Shown: positions 9,283-17,494 of the stretch, in pieces
Layout: each line of letters opens with the position of its first letter
Numbering within the stretch: the first letter of the stretch is position 1
Assembly (NCBI RefSeq): GCF_000768875.1
Contig: NZ_JRAO01000007.1
Location: forward strand, 503-56,517
DNA length: 56,015 nt
Reading direction: 5' to 3'
Source: Porphyromonas sp. COT-239 OH1446
GTDB lineage: Bacteria; Bacteroidota; Bacteroidia; Bacteroidales; Porphyromonadaceae
The notes under the pieces: generated by a model
Told to the model about the DNA's origin: nothing
Seen by the model: the letters and a program-made list of their open reading frames with translations, nothing else
Databases searched by the model: none
Position numbers and translations under genes: made by a program

Positions 9283-10741
9283 GCAGCATACCTCGCAGCT
9301 CTGGAAGTCTATTGACTGGACGAGCATCATCATCTACCTCGTGCTCATTGTGGCTGGGTGGTTTACGATCTGTGGAGCTTCGTATAGCCTTGACATTGAC
9401 GAGCTACTGGCCTGGGGGAGTCGCCCTATGATGCAGCTGCTGTGGATGGGGATGGGGCTCTGGCTGGGCTTTGTGGTGCTGATGATCGACAGGAGCTTCT
9501 TCGAGATTGGAGCTCCGATCTTCTACATTGCAATGATGCTCCTGCTACTGGTTACGATCTTCGTAGCCCCTGATATTAAGGGCTCTCGCTCGTGGCTGGT
9601 TATGGGGCCTATCCGCCTACAGCCGGCAGAGTTTGCTAAGGTCGCCACAGCCCTCATGCTCGCCTGGCAATGCAGCAAGCATGGCTTTACCATCAAAGGG
9701 GTTAGGAACTATGCCACGATCTTCGCCCTTGTGCTACTGCCTATAGTCCTTATTCTAGGGCAGCAAGAGACAGGCTCGGCATTGGTATTCCTCGCCCTAC
9801 TCCTGGCTATGTATCGGGAGGGTTTCTCGGGGCTCTTCATGGGGCTAGGGGCCTCGGCTACGGTGTACTTCGTCCTAGCCCTCATCCTACAGGACAGTCG
9901 TTGCTTAGGCGAGAGCAGCTCGCTGGATAACCTAGCTGTAGGGGCATGTATCTTAGCCTTTACCCTAATCTTCTATACCCTCTACGGCGAGTATCGGCGC
10001 ACCATCGAGCACCCCTTGACGCTGGGGGGGATTGCTCTCGGGGTATATGCCTTGGCACGAGGAGTACACGCTTTCGTCCCCTATGATATGGGCTACGTCA
10101 GTCTCGGGCTCATCATCCTCTTCGTGGGCTATCTGCTCTATTTAGCCATTAGGCACTATGCCAGCCGCTACTTCTTCATCGCAGCCTTTGCTCTTGGGTC
10201 TCTAGGGTTCTACCACTCGGTCAACTATGTCTTCGACGAGATCATGGAGCCTCATCAGCAGGTGCGTATCCGAGTGGCTCTAGGGATCGAAGATGACATC
10301 AAAGGCAAGGGCTACAATGTAGACCAGTCCAAGATCGCTATCGGCTCTGGTGGACTATGGGGCAAGGGCTTCCTTGAGGGCACGCAGACCAAGCTCAACT
10401 ATGTACCTGAGCAAGATACAGACTTCATCCTCTGCACCGTAGGTGAGGAGCAAGGCTTCGTAGGCACCTCTGCCCTACTAATTCTCTACGGAGTATTTAT
10501 CCTACGCATTGTCGTGCTAGCCGAGAGGCAACGAACGACCTTCGCCCGAGTGTATGGTTATTGTGTGGCGAGTATCTTCTTCTTCCACCTCTTCATCAAT
10601 GCTGGTATGGTCATCGGCCTAGTGCCCGTGATCGGCATCCCATTACCCTTCTTCAGCTATGGGGGATCTTCGCTCTGGGGCTTTACCTTCTTACTCTTTA
10701 TTTTTCTAGGGATGGATGCCCGCAGGGGTACTATCGCCTAA
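9272..10741 (+). CDS. rodA: SEDS-family peptidoglycan glycosyltransferase RodA
   Basis: Polytopic inner-membrane enzyme that polymerises lipid II into glycan strands and pairs with PBP2. SEDS landmarks are KGSRSWLVMGPIRLQPAEFAK near residue 110, QSKIAIGSGGLWGKGFLEGT near 355, PEQDTDFILCTVGEEQGFVG, and the C-terminal GIPLPFFSYGGSS. At 489 aa it is about 100 residues longer than E. coli RodA. The excess forms several extra hydrophobic segments (about 205-325) before the conserved RIRVALG stretch. Long RodA forms are, as I recall, common in Bacteroidetes. It overlaps mrdA by 11 nt and ends the operon. Confidence 0.93.
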   Translation: MTYKQHTSQLWKSIDWTSIIIYLVLIVAGWFTICGASYSLDIDELLAWGSRPMMQLLWMGMGLWLGFVVLMIDRSFFEIGAPIFYIAMMLLLLVTIFVAPDIKGSRSWLVMGPIRLQPAEFAKVATALMLAWQCSKHGFTIKGVRNYATIFALVLLPIVLILGQQETGSALVFLALLLAMYREGFSGLFMGLGASATVYFVLALILQDSRCLGESSSLDNLAVGACILAFTLIFYTLYGEYRRTIEHPLTLGGIALGVYALARGVHAFVPYDMGYVSLGLIILFVGYLLYLAIRHYASRYFFIAAFALGSLGFYHSVNYVFDEIMEPHQQVRIRVALGIEDDIKGKGYNVDQSKIAIGSGGLWGKGFLEGTQTKLNYVPEQDTDFILCTVGEEQGFVGTSALLILYGVFILRIVVLAERQRTTFARVYGYCVASIFFFHLFINAGMVIGLVPVIGIPLPFFSYGGSSLWGFTFLLFIFLGMDARRGTIA

Positions 10742-10767
10742 TGAACACCAAATGATATACCTGATTT

Positions 10768-11397
10768 ATGATCAAAGCAATAGTATTTGACCTAGGCGGG
10801 GTGCTCATCCACCTCAATCGAGATGAAGCCCTTAAACGCTTCTCAGCCCTAGGAGTACCCGAAGTCGAGAAGATGCTCGACCCCTACCTACAGAGCGGCC
10901 TCTTCTTGGCTGTGGAGGATGGCTCGATCAGCAAGGAAGAGTTTCGCCAATCCCTCAGCGAGCTCTCTGGTCGGAAACTCACGCACAGCGAGCTCTCCCA
11001 CGCCTATATGGGCTTCTTGGCAGAGGTAGCAGCCTACAAATTTGACTTCATCGACGAGCTCCGTCAGCGGTACAAGATCTACATCCTCTCCAACACCAAC
11101 CCTTATGTGATGGAGTATGCGGAGAGCTCGGAATTCCTGCCCAATGGTCGCACACTGAGCAGCTATTGCGAGCAGAAGTTCGCCTCGTGTGAGATGGGGG
11201 TGGTCAAGCCCTATCGGGAGATCTTCGACCGAATGATCGAGGAGGCTAGGCTAGAGCCTAGTGAGACGCTCTTCGTAGACGATGGTCCTGCCAATGTGGC
11301 TATGGGCCAGGAATTGGGCTTCATCACCTACTGTCCTCAGAATGGGGAGGACTGGCGCACGGCACTCACCGAGATCCTAGAGGCGCACCACGCCTAG
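10768..11397 (+). CDS. HAD-superfamily hydrolase (phosphatase-like)
   Basis: A 209-aa soluble protein of the haloacid dehalogenase fold. Motif I is VFDLGGVL, with nucleophile Asp8; the second Asp of the usual DxD is a Gly, as in the YihX/epoxide-hydrolase-N group. Motif II is LSNTN near residue 110, and motifs III/IV are VVKPYREIF and FVDDGPANV. It probably acts on a small phosphorylated metabolite, but the substrate cannot be read from sequence. It follows rodA by 26 bp and may be read with that operon. Two long hairpins lie downstream. Confidence 0.8.
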   Translation: MIKAIVFDLGGVLIHLNRDEALKRFSALGVPEVEKMLDPYLQSGLFLAVEDGSISKEEFRQSLSELSGRKLTHSELSHAYMGFLAEVAAYKFDFIDELRQRYKIYILSNTNPYVMEYAESSEFLPNGRTLSSYCEQKFASCEMGVVKPYREIFDRMIEEARLEPSETLFVDDGPANVAMGQELGFITYCPQNGEDWRTALTEILEAHHA

Positions 11398-11450
11398 CTC
11401 TTAGGGAGCTGGGCCAAGAGCCCAAAGGGATCATCATCTCCAACACCCCA

Positions 11451-11486
11451 GGCGGTGTGTCGAAATGAATATTTCGACACACCGCC
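11451..11486. terminator. perfect 16-bp hairpin with GAAT loop
   Basis: Perfect inverted arms (11451-11466 and 11471-11486, beginning GGCGGTGTGTCG) around GAAT. It lies between the convergent HAD hydrolase and HPr-kinase-like genes. There is no long T-run on the + side, so it may be a stable 3' structure rather than a textbook terminator. Confidence 0.6.
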
Positions 11487-11540
11487 TCGCTCTATCAGGA
11501 GATCTACCTGGGTGTTTCCCAACCTCACTGTCCACAAAGA

Positions 11541-11572
11541 ATATGGCGCAGGGCTACCGTCCTGCGCCATAT
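11541..11572. terminator. 12-bp hairpin between convergent genes
   Basis: Arms ATATGGCGCAGG and CCTGCGCCATAT enclose an 8-nt loop. A T-rich tail follows on the + strand. It sits 38 bp beyond the stop codon of the minus-strand gene that ends at 11610, so it may serve transcription from either side. Confidence 0.65.
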
Positions 11573-11609
11573 CTTATCTATTTCTATCTCAGAAAATTTA
11601 TCCCGAAGA

Positions 11610-13340
11610 CTATTCGTTGATCATACTAAAGAGCTCTTCGGCGGCAGCACGAGGGCCCTCCTTGGCCATGCCCTCGATAGCTAGGGCGGTGTGCATCTGC
11701 CCGACCTTGACACCCTCGGCGAAGAGGCCTGCGAAGTACTTACGCACTAGTCCCTCGGCCAGCTTCCTCTCCTGCACAGGGCCGAATGGGTTAGCGAAAT
11801 AAGAGGTTACGAGACCCGTCTCGGTCGTAGTACCTTTGGCCCTACGTGCACCGGCCTCGAAGATCTCTATAGCCTCCTCTTGAGAGGCAAAGAGCTGGAT
11901 CTTCTGCTCAACCTCCTCATAGTTGTTGGCATATAGGAAGTAGTCGATGTTGTAGCCCTTGGAGATCACCTCGTAGGTCGATACGGGGATGGTTACTCGG
12001 GCGTTGACCTTGTCGGGGTTTGTGTAGATCCCTCGATTGAGCTGGGCAAAGGCATAGGTCGGGTCAAGGTCATCCGTACGGACGAAGGCTCCGATCTCTG
12101 TACCATAAGCCTTGATACGCCCATCTTCGTCGAAGGAGAGATAACCCATATCATCGAAAATAATACGCATGTGGCGGATATACCGCTCGTTGAGGGTACG
12201 GAAGGCCTCGAGGCTCTCACTCTTGCCCGCACCGCTATCGCCCATGATGACGATATTGGCCTCTCGGCCGTTTTTGAGGGCAATATTGACCATGGCTCCG
12301 TGAAGAGGGAGGTTACCTCGCTCCATCTGCTTGATATTGTGCAGGGTCAGGAGCATCTTCTTCATATAGCCGAAGTAGTCGATCTCATCGTTGTAGTTAG
12401 CGTAGCCGATGAGAATATCATTCTTCGTATCCTTGTGGTAGAAGGTTCTCTTCTCGCTATGCCCATCGTCGTAGCCGAAGACATAGATTAGGTCGGGCTT
12501 CTTGTCGGTGTACTCCTCAGTTTTGGCCAACTCAAAAAGGTTCGCAAGGCCCAGACCATGACACATGAAATCCTTGTGGAAGTAAACGAAAGCAAGCAGA
12601 TTGCCCACCTTAGCTGGATAGAGAAACCAATCGTCCTCGAGTAGGATCATATGCGCCAGCGGATTGCTCTTATGCTCGGCAAATATGCCATCTCGAGTAT
12701 TCTTCTTCGTATAGGATACATAGGGTGGATTGATCACAATGGTACTGATGAAGGGGATAGAGAGCAAGCCTCGATACTCGGGTGGACAGTCCCAATGGAT
12801 ATTGTTGAGGATGAGGCCAGCATTGGCCCCTGCGGTGGTTTGGAGGTAGACATTGCTCTGATAGCCATTGACCACGCTCTTGGTGCGTCGGTAGATCGAG
12901 AGGATCAGCTCGTTGAAAAGCTGATAGGCCTGGATAAAGCGAACGTTCTGCACGCCCTCTCCCACACGGTTGTTTTGGACGATGGCCACACGCTCTAGCT
13001 TACGCCAGTACTCGTAGAGTAGCTCGATGAGCTCGATGAAGAGATCTTTGTCGTAGAAGAGTGGGGCATACTTGTTATTGACCGCCACCAGCTCCTCGAG
13101 CTCGCAGACACTCAGCAGACGGATAGCCTCCATAAGCGAGCGAGTAAGCTCGTCATCCGTCTCGAAGTGCTGGATGAAAGCATCGTAGACAATCGGATTG
13201 TCGATCTTCAAGCGAAGGATAAAGGACTCGACCACCTTGCCATAAGCGTAGCTTGTCAAAATCTTGCGCCTATTGTCGCAGTACTTGGAGGTAAAGTTGA
13301 TGATCGCTCGACCTCGTTTTAGGGTGAACTCTTGTAACAT
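11610..13340 (-). CDS. HPr-kinase/PEPCK-like P-loop protein of unknown function
   Basis: A 576-aa protein without signal peptide or membrane segment. The C-terminal part resembles the kinase domain of HPr kinase/phosphorylase and the related PEP carboxykinase fold: LPLHGAM (345-351), a Walker A GDSGAGKSES (367-376), then IIFDDMG (394-400), the same order as HG, P-loop and DD in HprK. Residues 1-340 are unlike HprK and match nothing I recognise. Proteins of this kind may be labelled PEP carboxykinase by automatic annotation, but it is unlike the usual ATP-PEPCK in motif detail (GDSGAGKSE rather than GLSGTGKTT). It is monocistronic, convergent with the HAD gene, and no HPr or PTS gene is in the window. 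Confidence 0.6.
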   Translation of the reverse strand: MLQEFTLKRGRAIINFTSKYCDNRRKILTSYAYGKVVESFILRLKIDNPIVYDAFIQHFETDDELTRSLMEAIRLLSVCELEELVAVNNKYAPLFYDKDLFIELIELLYEYWRKLERVAIVQNNRVGEGVQNVRFIQAYQLFNELILSIYRRTKSVVNGYQSNVYLQTTAGANAGLILNNIHWDCPPEYRGLLSIPFISTIVINPPYVSYTKKNTRDGIFAEHKSNPLAHMILLEDDWFLYPAKVGNLLAFVYFHKDFMCHGLGLANLFELAKTEEYTDKKPDLIYVFGYDDGHSEKRTFYHKDTKNDILIGYANYNDEIDYFGYMKKMLLTLHNIKQMERGNLPLHGAMVNIALKNGREANIVIMGDSGAGKSESLEAFRTLNERYIRHMRIIFDDMGYLSFDEDGRIKAYGTEIGAFVRTDDLDPTYAFAQLNRGIYTNPDKVNARVTIPVSTYEVISKGYNIDYFLYANNYEEVEQKIQLFASQEEAIEIFEAGARRAKGTTTETGLVTSYFANPFGPVQERKLAEGLVRKYFAGLFAEGVKVGQMHTALAIEGMAKEGPRAAAEELFSMINE

Positions 13341-13632
13341 ACTTCTAACGTTTTAGCATTGTTTGGTTTCGGAGGCTGCACTAGAGCCTAAGGAGCAAGC
13401 CTACCTCCGTCGGAGGGCAGGGACACATCATGCCGAAGTATGCGATCAGGCTAGGACGTCGTAAGAGACAAGCAAAGCTCCATACTACAGCACAGCCTCT
13501 AGCAAAGATAACAAAAAGTGATGAAGAAACATAAATCTATGTATATCAACTCCTCGTATAAACACCAAGAGTGGGGCTATAGTTATATTTATGAGACAAA
13601 TCATCGATATACTTCACTTCAAACAACAATCT
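13341..13632. other. intergenic region between divergent genes
   Basis: About 290 bp between the minus-strand P-loop gene and the plus-strand epimerase-like gene. I see no strict TAnnTTTG box; TATATTTA near 13585 is the nearest match on the + strand. A 42-codon frame at 13521-13649 overlaps the next gene start and is not convincing. Confidence 0.4.
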
Positions 13633-14658
13633 ATGAACAGGCAAAGTAAACAAACCATCCTGCTCACTGGAGCAGCTGGCAACATCGGACGAGAAGTCCT
13701 CAGGATGCTCGTAGCGCAGGGTGATCGCTATCACATCCGAGTGCTCGAGCTCAAAAATGCCCGCAGTATGGCTCTCTTCGATAAATATCGTGGGCGCATC
13801 GAGATCTACTATGCAGATCTCTCTCAACTAGACCAGCTACAGCAGGCTACCCGAGGAGTAGACTGGTGCATCCACACCGCCTCGATCATCCCCCCCAGAG
13901 CCTATGAGGAGAGGGAGCTCACCTATAGGGTCAATGTCCTCGGTACAGCTAACCTGATCGCTTCACTGGAGAAACATTCGCCCAAGGCTTTCATCATCGT
14001 AACCTCCTCGGTCGCAGTCTATGGAGATCGACTACAACGACCCAATATCCGTGTAACCGACCAGTTGCAGACATCGGAGGGCGACAACTACGGCTCATCA
14101 AAGATACATATGGAGCAGATCGTCCGCTCTAGCAAGCTCGGATGGACGATTTTTCGCCTCTCGGCCATCATGGGCGTGGGCAACCACAAGATCTCCAAGC
14201 TCATCTTCCATATGCCTCTAGACACTCAGATGGAGATCACCACACTCGGAGATACAGCCCGAGCCCTCACACTGGCTATAGAGCATCGTTCGGAGCTAGA
14301 GAGGAGGATCTTCAACCTCGGCGGAGGGGCTGCCTGCCGAACGACCTATCGAGAGTTTCTCTCGAAGAACTTCGAGCTCTACGGCCTCGGGGCTCTAGAC
14401 TTCCCCGACAAGGCCTTTGCAGAACGTAATTACCACTGCGGCTTGTATGCCGATGGCGACAAACTTGAGGAAATCCTAGGCTTTAGGCAAGATAGCTTAG
14501 AAGACTACTACGCAACTGTCAAGGCCTCGATCCCAGCCTACAAACGCTGGGGGGCAAGCCTCCTCAAGGGTGAGATCAAGCGAAGGCTACTCAACCGCTC
14601 CGAGCCCTACCGAGCCTGGGTGGAGCAGGACGAGATGCGTATGGAGGACTTCTTCTAG
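13633..14658 (+). CDS. NAD-dependent epimerase/dehydratase family protein
   Basis: A 341-aa Rossmann-fold protein of the extended short-chain dehydrogenase type. The nucleotide loop GAAGNIG is at about residues 13-19. The catalytic-type elements TSSVAVYG and NYGSSKIHME (Tyr-x-x-x-Lys) follow in order, and RLSAIMGVG is the usual downstream substrate-side strand. I chose the ATG at 13633; an in-frame ATG at 13591 would add 14 residues before the conserved ILLTGAAG. Substrate is unknown: members act on nucleotide sugars, sterols or other alcohols. It stands alone, with a terminator-like hairpin 46 bp after the stop. Confidence 0.8.
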   Translation: MNRQSKQTILLTGAAGNIGREVLRMLVAQGDRYHIRVLELKNARSMALFDKYRGRIEIYYADLSQLDQLQQATRGVDWCIHTASIIPPRAYEERELTYRVNVLGTANLIASLEKHSPKAFIIVTSSVAVYGDRLQRPNIRVTDQLQTSEGDNYGSSKIHMEQIVRSSKLGWTIFRLSAIMGVGNHKISKLIFHMPLDTQMEITTLGDTARALTLAIEHRSELERRIFNLGGGAACRTTYREFLSKNFELYGLGALDFPDKAFAERNYHCGLYADGDKLEEILGFRQDSLEDYYATVKASIPAYKRWGASLLKGEIKRRLLNRSEPYRAWVEQDEMRMEDFF

Positions 14659-14703
14659 CCCCCAAGGGGAGCTCTCTCTCCATAGGACTTCCTCCTGGGA
14701 GAA

Positions 14704-14750
14704 GAAGGGTGCTGAGCTTCAAATATAGCTCGGCACCTTCCTCTTTTATA
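14704..14750 (+). terminator. rho-independent terminator after the epimerase-like gene
   Basis: Arms 14704-14717 (GAAGGGTGCTGAGC) and 14728-14740 (GCTCGGCACCTTC) pair with one bulge and one GU pair, followed by CTCTTTTATA. Confidence 0.7.
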
Positions 14751-14774
14751 CGCCTACACCAAGGCTCAGAGGCA

Positions 14775-14981
14775 CGTAGCAGAGGGGCTCTACAGAGACC
14801 TAAGTAGGAGCTCGAATGAGCTCCTACTTAGGTCTCTGCTGCGATCCTATTAGGATCTCAAGTGAGAGCCTATCTAGATCTCGAGAGATCCTCCCCCGGG
14901 CATTCGCTAGAGGAAGAACCGAGAGCGCAACCGAAGGGCTATCGAGACCTTGGCTTCAGCGAGAGATCTACCCTCCCTCTA
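14775..14981. repeat. 23-bp degenerate repeat array II
   Basis: Units start at 14775, 14798, 14821, 14844, 14867, 14890, 14913, 14936 and 14959, a strict 23-bp period. Best units begin ACCTAAGTAGGAGCTCGA, CTCCTACTTAGGTCTCTG and AGCCTATCTAGATCTCGA. Divergence rises to the right. It ends about 70 bp before the met operon promoter, so it could influence that promoter. Confidence 0.87.
14793..14838. repeat. perfect 21-bp inverted repeat with GAAT loop, in array II
   Basis: Arms 14793-14813 and 14818-14838 are fully complementary (arm begins CAGAGACCTAAGTAGG). It forms where a unit in one orientation meets a unit in the other. Such an arm length allows a cruciform in DNA or a strong RNA hairpin. 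Confidence 0.85.
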
Positions 14982-15050
14982 CCCCTCCTCCAGGAGCAGA
15001 CGGGCAAAAAGCACAAAGAAAAAGACAAAACAACTGAATAGAGGAATATA

Positions 15051-15082
15051 TTTGGATAATAAAACTATTAAATATACTTTTG
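15051..15082 (+). promoter_or_regulatory. Bacteroidetes-type promoter of the met operon
   Basis: TTTG at 15051-15054, a 20-nt spacer, TACTTTTG at 15075-15082. This is one of the two fullest matches in the window to -33 TTTG / -7 TAnnTTTG. Transcription would start near 15089, giving a 5' leader of about 140 nt before metY. Confidence 0.8.
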
Positions 15083-15126
15083 CATCGAAATAGAAACGGA
15101 CATAATAATAAAAACCAGTTTAATAG

Positions 15127-15181
15127 ACTTCTCATCAAAGGAGGCAGAGGACAAATAACTACCACCCTATGTCCTTGCTTT
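15127..15181 (+). promoter_or_regulatory. structured 5' leader of the met operon, partly S-box-like
   Basis: The leader holds CTCATCAAAGGAGGCAGAGG (15131-15150), close to the 5' half of a SAM-I (S-box) riboswitch, which reads roughly ATCAAGAGAGGCGGAGGGAC. A stem pairs 15144-15153 with 15170-15178 (AGGACA/TGTCCT plus GCA/TGC, one bulged G), enclosing a 16-nt loop. The S-box GGCAACC element and a matching 3' P1 strand are absent. The position before methionine genes makes a regulatory role likely, but the class is unresolved. Confidence 0.4.
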
Positions 15182-15229
15182 CGAGACACTACCCTAGAAC
15201 CAATCATCACCCAATAGATTACGATTCCA

Positions 15230-16504
15230 ATGGCAACATCCTACAAGACACAGCTGCTGCACCATGCCTACGACCGAGCAGCGCATAACGGCTCTACCGC
15301 AGTCCCCCTCTATCAGACGACTGCTTTCGACTTCGGCACGAGTGATCATGCAGCAGATCTCTTCAACTTGGCCGCTCCAGGCTACATTTACACACGCCTC
15401 AACAATCCTACCAGCGATATACTCGAGCAGCGACTGGCCGTCCTAGAAGGGGGGATCGGATCTGTGGTAACCTCCTGCGGCATGAGTGCCATCTCGACGA
15501 CACTGCTGACGCTACTGCGTAGCGGCGACCATATCGTCGCCTCGAGCAGCCTCTATGGGGGGACGTACAACCTACTCTCAGTTACTCTGCCCCGTCTAGG
15601 CATTACGACAAGCTTTGTAGATCCCGACGACTTTGAGGCTTTCGAAGCTGCCATACAGGACAATACACGAGTTGTCTACGCCGAAACATTGGGCAATCCC
15701 AAGCTCGATTTTGTCGACCTTGAGCGTCTCAGCCAGATCGCTCACAGGCATCACCTCCCCTTCGTCGTGGACAATACAACAACCCCTGGAGTCTGCCGCC
15801 CTATCGAGTATGGGGCAGACCTAGTCATCCACTCGCTCTCAAAATATGTCTGTGGCAATGGTTCAACGCTGGCAGGGGCAGTAGTCGATGCAGGGCACTT
15901 CGACTGGGCCTCGGGCAAGTTTCCCGAGTTCACCACCCCCAGCCCTGGTTATCATGGTCTGATCTATAGTGAAGCCTTTGGCCCTGCGGCCTTCATCGCC
16001 AAGCTGCGTGTGGAGGGGTTGCGAGATCTAGGTGGTGCACTGAGCCCATTCAATTCTCTCCAGCTCATTCAGGGTCTCGAGACCCTCGACATTCGCTACG
16101 AACGGGTCAGTCGATCAGCTCTCGAGATCGCCCGCTGGCTCGAGGGGCATCCACAAGTCGAGTGGGTCAATTACCCTGGTCTTGAGAGTAGTGCCTACCA
16201 TGATCGCTGCCAGCAATATATCCGTGGGGGCTTCGGGGGGCTGCTGACCTTCGGGACTAAGGGCGGCTACGAGACAGCCAAGAAATTCTCCGACAGCACC
16301 AAGATCTTCTCCATCGTGGCCAACCTAGGCGATAGCAAGAGCCTCTTGATACACCCTGCCAGTACGACCCATCGCCAACTATCGGCAGAGCAGCAACTCT
16401 CGGCAGGTGTTACTCCATCGCTCGTACGCCTCTCCATCGGGCTCGAAGAGGTGGAGGATCTCAAGGCAGATCTTGACCAAGCCCTCAGACAGAGTGCATC
16501 ATAA
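15230..16504 (+). CDS. metY: O-acetylhomoserine sulfhydrylase
   Basis: A 424-aa PLP enzyme of the Cys/Met metabolism family that forms homocysteine from O-acetylhomoserine and sulfide. The Schiff-base lysine is Lys205 in HSLSKYVCGNG. TSCGMSAIST (81-90) binds the cofactor phosphate, and YIYTRLNNPT is the usual N-terminal block. The insertion after the lysine (GYHGLIYSEAFG, near 242) and the length above 400 residues favour MetY over cystathionine gamma-synthase or beta-lyase, which are shorter. It leads an operon with metX (stop 17 bp before the metX ATG) and hom, consistent with direct sulfhydrylation. Confidence 0.9.
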   Translation: MATSYKTQLLHHAYDRAAHNGSTAVPLYQTTAFDFGTSDHAADLFNLAAPGYIYTRLNNPTSDILEQRLAVLEGGIGSVVTSCGMSAISTTLLTLLRSGDHIVASSSLYGGTYNLLSVTLPRLGITTSFVDPDDFEAFEAAIQDNTRVVYAETLGNPKLDFVDLERLSQIAHRHHLPFVVDNTTTPGVCRPIEYGADLVIHSLSKYVCGNGSTLAGAVVDAGHFDWASGKFPEFTTPSPGYHGLIYSEAFGPAAFIAKLRVEGLRDLGGALSPFNSLQLIQGLETLDIRYERVSRSALEIARWLEGHPQVEWVNYPGLESSAYHDRCQQYIRGGFGGLLTFGTKGGYETAKKFSDSTKIFSIVANLGDSKSLLIHPASTTHRQLSAEQQLSAGVTPSLVRLSIGLEEVEDLKADLDQALRQSAS

Positions 16505-16521
16505 CTAAGCCTTTGACATCC

Positions 16522-17469
16522 ATGCTCCAGTTCCTAAGCATTCCCAGTTACACGACAGAGGCAGGCGTAGAGCTCAAGGACTATCGCCTCAGCTACGAAG
16601 TGGCAGGTCCAACACTCGGTTCGGCACCCATTGTCCTCGTGCACCATGCCCTGACGGGCAACTCGTCCGTCGCAGGGCCCGAGGGCTGGTGGGCACAGCT
16701 CATCGGCCCAGGGCAAACCATCGATAGTAAGCACTATACGATCTTGGCCTTCAACATCCCAGGCAATGCTTATGATGGGAGGGATTGTCCTCTAGCTCTA
16801 GGCTTTAGTCTCAGGGATGTGGCCGAACTCTTCGGACTAGGTCTGAGGCAACTCGGCATCGAGACCATAGACACCATCATCGGTGCATCCCTAGGCGGCG
16901 CACTCAGTCTACAGCTCGGCTTCCTCTATCCCAGGCTTGCTCGACAGATCATCTGCATCGCCTCAGACTATCGAGCCAGCGATTGGCTACTCGCTCAGAC
17001 GATGGTACAGCGGCAGATCCTCGAGCACTCTAGCCATCCGATCGAGGATGCTAGAATCCATGCAATGCTCTGCTACCGCACCCCTGCCTCACTCAACCTG
17101 CGCTTCGGAGGCCAGGTTAGCCAACGAACTCCCGAACTCTCTGCCATAGAGGACTGGCTCGGCTATCACGGGCGTACCCTAGCCTCTCGCTTCAGCCTCA
17201 ATGCCTATCGGGTCATGACCTCGCTGACAGGTTCGATACGAGTCTGCCAAAAGGATAGCGAGCTCTCTCGCATCAAGAGTATCATCCGACTGGTGAGCAT
17301 AGAGAGCGATCTGCTCTTCACCCACGATCGAGCCGAGACCTTGCATCGCAGCCTCCTCGTCAACAAACCCGACAGCACACTAGACGTGATCTATTCGATC
17401 CACGGACATGATGCTTTCCTCATGGAGTATGAGCAGCTCAACGCCATCGTACAGTCCTATATTTCTTAA
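16522..17469 (+). CDS. metX: homoserine O-acetyltransferase (MetX family)
   Basis: A 315-aa alpha/beta-hydrolase-fold acyltransferase that activates homoserine with an acyl-CoA. The nucleophile elbow is GASLGG (Ser123), and the catalytic His is in HGHDAFLMEYE near residue 296. VHHALTGNS near residue 40 corresponds to the family's oxyanion/substrate block. I used the ATG at 16522; a TTG three codons earlier is possible. At 315 aa it is shorter than many MetX proteins (about 350-380), with a reduced lid region. It lies between metY, which uses its product, and hom, which makes its substrate. Confidence 0.85.
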   Translation: MLQFLSIPSYTTEAGVELKDYRLSYEVAGPTLGSAPIVLVHHALTGNSSVAGPEGWWAQLIGPGQTIDSKHYTILAFNIPGNAYDGRDCPLALGFSLRDVAELFGLGLRQLGIETIDTIIGASLGGALSLQLGFLYPRLARQIICIASDYRASDWLLAQTMVQRQILEHSSHPIEDARIHAMLCYRTPASLNLRFGGQVSQRTPELSAIEDWLGYHGRTLASRFSLNAYRVMTSLTGSIRVCQKDSELSRIKSIIRLVSIESDLLFTHDRAETLHRSLLVNKPDSTLDVIYSIHGHDAFLMEYEQLNAIVQSYIS

Positions 17470-17494
17470 TCTTTAGCAACAATACTCCTTCGAT

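Noticed and set aside
13521-13649. 42-codon frame before the epimerase-like gene
   Set aside because: Tyr-rich translation from AT-rich intergenic DNA, overlapping the next gene start in another frame; no supporting signal.
15131-15150. Shine-Dalgarno sequence (AAAGGAGG)
   Set aside because: It is about 85 bp before the metY ATG with no start codon at a useful distance, and this group does not rely on such sites.
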